Assembly: GCA_902796695.1 (NCBI GenBank)
Contig: CADBQE010000023.1
Coordinates: 1 to 7,203 of the forward strand
Direction of reading: 5' to 3'
From: an uncultured Lachnospiraceae bacterium
GTDB taxonomy: Bacteria; Bacillota; Clostridia; Lachnospirales; Lachnospiraceae
DNA: 7,203 nucleotides
The stretch's first letter is position 1. Every line of letters begins with the position of its first letter. A program made the position numbers and the translations under genes. Below, one piece after another: positions 6,049 to 7,203 of the stretch. The notes beneath the pieces are model-generated. The model saw only the letters and a list, made by a program, of their open reading frames with translations. It was not told the DNA's origin and searched no databases.

Positions 6049-7194
6049 ATGGAATACAGAGAACTCGGAAACACCGGCCTCCGCGTGAGCGTGATCGGCA
6101 TGGGCTGCGAAGGCTTCGCCGAAGACGGATATCGGGAGTGCGCCCGTATGTTTGACGCGGCGGAACGCCTCGGCATCAACTATTTTGATCTCTACGCCTC
6201 GGACCCCGAAATGCGCCGGGCTGTCGGCCGCGCCATGAAAGGCCGCCGGGAGAAATTCCTGATCCAGTCACACCTCTGCTCGGTCTGGAAAAACGGCCAG
6301 TACCTGCGCACGCGGGACCTGGCGGAAGTGAAGGCCGGCTTTGAGGAAATGATGTCCCTCCTTCAGACCGATTATCTGGACGTAGGCATGATCCATTACT
6401 GCGACGCGCTGAGCGACTGGGAAACGATCCGTGAAAACGGCATCCTGGATTACGCCCGGCAGCTGAAAGCGGAAGGCCGGATCCGCCATATCGGCATGTC
6501 CAGCCACAATCCGCTGGTAGCGCTGCGCGCCATCGAGGAAGGTGCCATTGAAGTCCTGATGTTTTCGGTCAACCCCTGCTACGACCTGCAGCCCGCGGAC
6601 GAGGACGTGGAGGAGATCTGGGCTGACCGCAACTATCAGGCGCACCTCACGAATATGGACCCGGACCGGCAGCGGCTTTACGAGACCTGCCAGCGGAAAG
6701 GCATCGGCATTACGGTCATGAAGGCCTTTGCCGGCGGAGAACTGCTGGGCAGCAACCAGATCGCCGGCGTTTCCCTGACCGTGAACCAGTGTCTGTCCTA
6801 CGCGCTGTCCCGCCCGGGCGTTTCCGTAGTCCTGGCCGGAGCTCACTCCGCGGCCGAACTGGAAAAAAGCGCTGCGTATTGCGAAGCTTCGCCGGCGGAG
6901 CGCGACTATGCGCCGGGCCTGGCTTCGTTCCCCCGCGTAAGCTGGGTCGGACACTGCATGTACTGCAGCCACTGCGAGCCCTGCCCGAAGCAGATCGATA
7001 TCGCATCCGTCACGAAATTCCTGCACCTGGCGAAAGCGCAGGGCGGAATTCCGGAAACCGTTCGGGAACATTATAAGACGCTGCCGCATCACGCGGGCGA
7101 ATGCATCGCCTGCGGCGCCTGCGAGACCAGATGTCCCTTCGGAGTCGCGATCCGTGCCAATATGAAAGAAGCCGCCGCCGTTTTCGGCTTCTGA
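6049..7194 (+). CDS. Aldo/keto reductase with C-terminal 2x[4Fe-4S] ferredoxin domain
   Basis: The 381-residue cytosolic protein joins an aldo/keto reductase TIM barrel (about 1-290) to a ferredoxin-like domain (about 298-381). The barrel begins with the familiar YRELGNTGLRVSVIGMGC, and KAEGRIRHIGMSSHN (140-154) and GVSVVLAGAHSAAEL (257-271) match the substrate-side strand and the cofactor-phosphate turn. The first iron-sulfur motif is C303-x2-C306-x2-C309-x2-C312-P and the second C352-x2-C355-x2-C358-x3-C362-P, enough for two [4Fe-4S] clusters. Of the usual Asp-Tyr-Lys-His tetrad, D47 and H116 are in place, but the Tyr position is disrupted (FDLYASDPE, two residues shorter than usual) and the Lys position reads His (H75 in IQSHL). 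The substrate is unknown. AAGGA (6037-6041) lies seven bases before the ATG. With no promoter in the 55-base gap it is probably transcribed with topA. Confidence 0.88.
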   Translation: MEYRELGNTGLRVSVIGMGCEGFAEDGYRECARMFDAAERLGINYFDLYASDPEMRRAVGRAMKGRREKFLIQSHLCSVWKNGQYLRTRDLAEVKAGFEEMMSLLQTDYLDVGMIHYCDALSDWETIRENGILDYARQLKAEGRIRHIGMSSHNPLVALRAIEEGAIEVLMFSVNPCYDLQPADEDVEEIWADRNYQAHLTNMDPDRQRLYETCQRKGIGITVMKAFAGGELLGSNQIAGVSLTVNQCLSYALSRPGVSVVLAGAHSAAELEKSAAYCEASPAERDYAPGLASFPRVSWVGHCMYCSHCEPCPKQIDIASVTKFLHLAKAQGGIPETVREHYKTLPHHAGECIACGACETRCPFGVAIRANMKEAAAVFGF

Positions 7195-7203
7195 TCTTCT
7201 GAA

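Noticed and set aside
4923..6179. Minus-strand open frame of 418 codons opposite topA
   Set aside because: It mirrors the topA frame, is rich in His/Ala/Gly/Gln and shows no domain.

Overview
The window is a GC-rich bacterial chromosomal segment with strongly G/C-biased third codon positions. It carries five complete protein-coding genes and no recognisable phage, transposase, CRISPR, tRNA or rRNA. The run comM(yifB)-dprA-topA, the Gram-positive-style promoters and Shine-Dalgarno sites, and the intergenic GTAGGGGC-type hairpin repeats suggest a member of the Clostridia (Firmicutes), possibly an Oscillospiraceae- or Christensenellaceae-like gut anaerobe. The iron-sulfur aldo/keto reductase fits an anaerobic lifestyle. 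The taxonomic placement is inference from gene order and style.

Layout. Bases 1-340 hold no credible gene. They contain a small perfect hairpin (12-28), a pair of outward-facing REP-like hairpin units sharing a 12-bp inverted repeat (34-141), a GC-rich fold followed at a distance by a T tract (182-230), a strong promoter (222-260) and a leader with two consecutive hairpins (280-315). comM (341-1870) and dprA (1874-2992) then form a tight two-gene unit: a ComM/YifB AAA+ ATPase and the RecA loader DprA, both acting on incoming single-stranded DNA in natural transformation. Convergent to them on the minus strand lies a 269-residue protein with a pyridoxamine 5'-phosphate oxidase-like N-terminal half (3029-3838). 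Its promoter stands back to back with the promoter of topA. topA (4032-5993) encodes DNA topoisomerase I with two C-terminal zinc ribbons. A two-cluster ferredoxin-type aldo/keto reductase (6049-7194) follows 55 bases downstream and is probably co-transcribed with topA.

The genes are mostly housekeeping or DNA processing. The parts that deserve a second look are the 85-bp divergent promoter region between topA and the flavin-fold gene, the separation of dprA from topA by that gene, the structured comM leader, the REP-like doublet, and the aldo/keto reductase in which two of the four usual catalytic residues seem not to be in place. I see no clear undescribed multi-gene system here.
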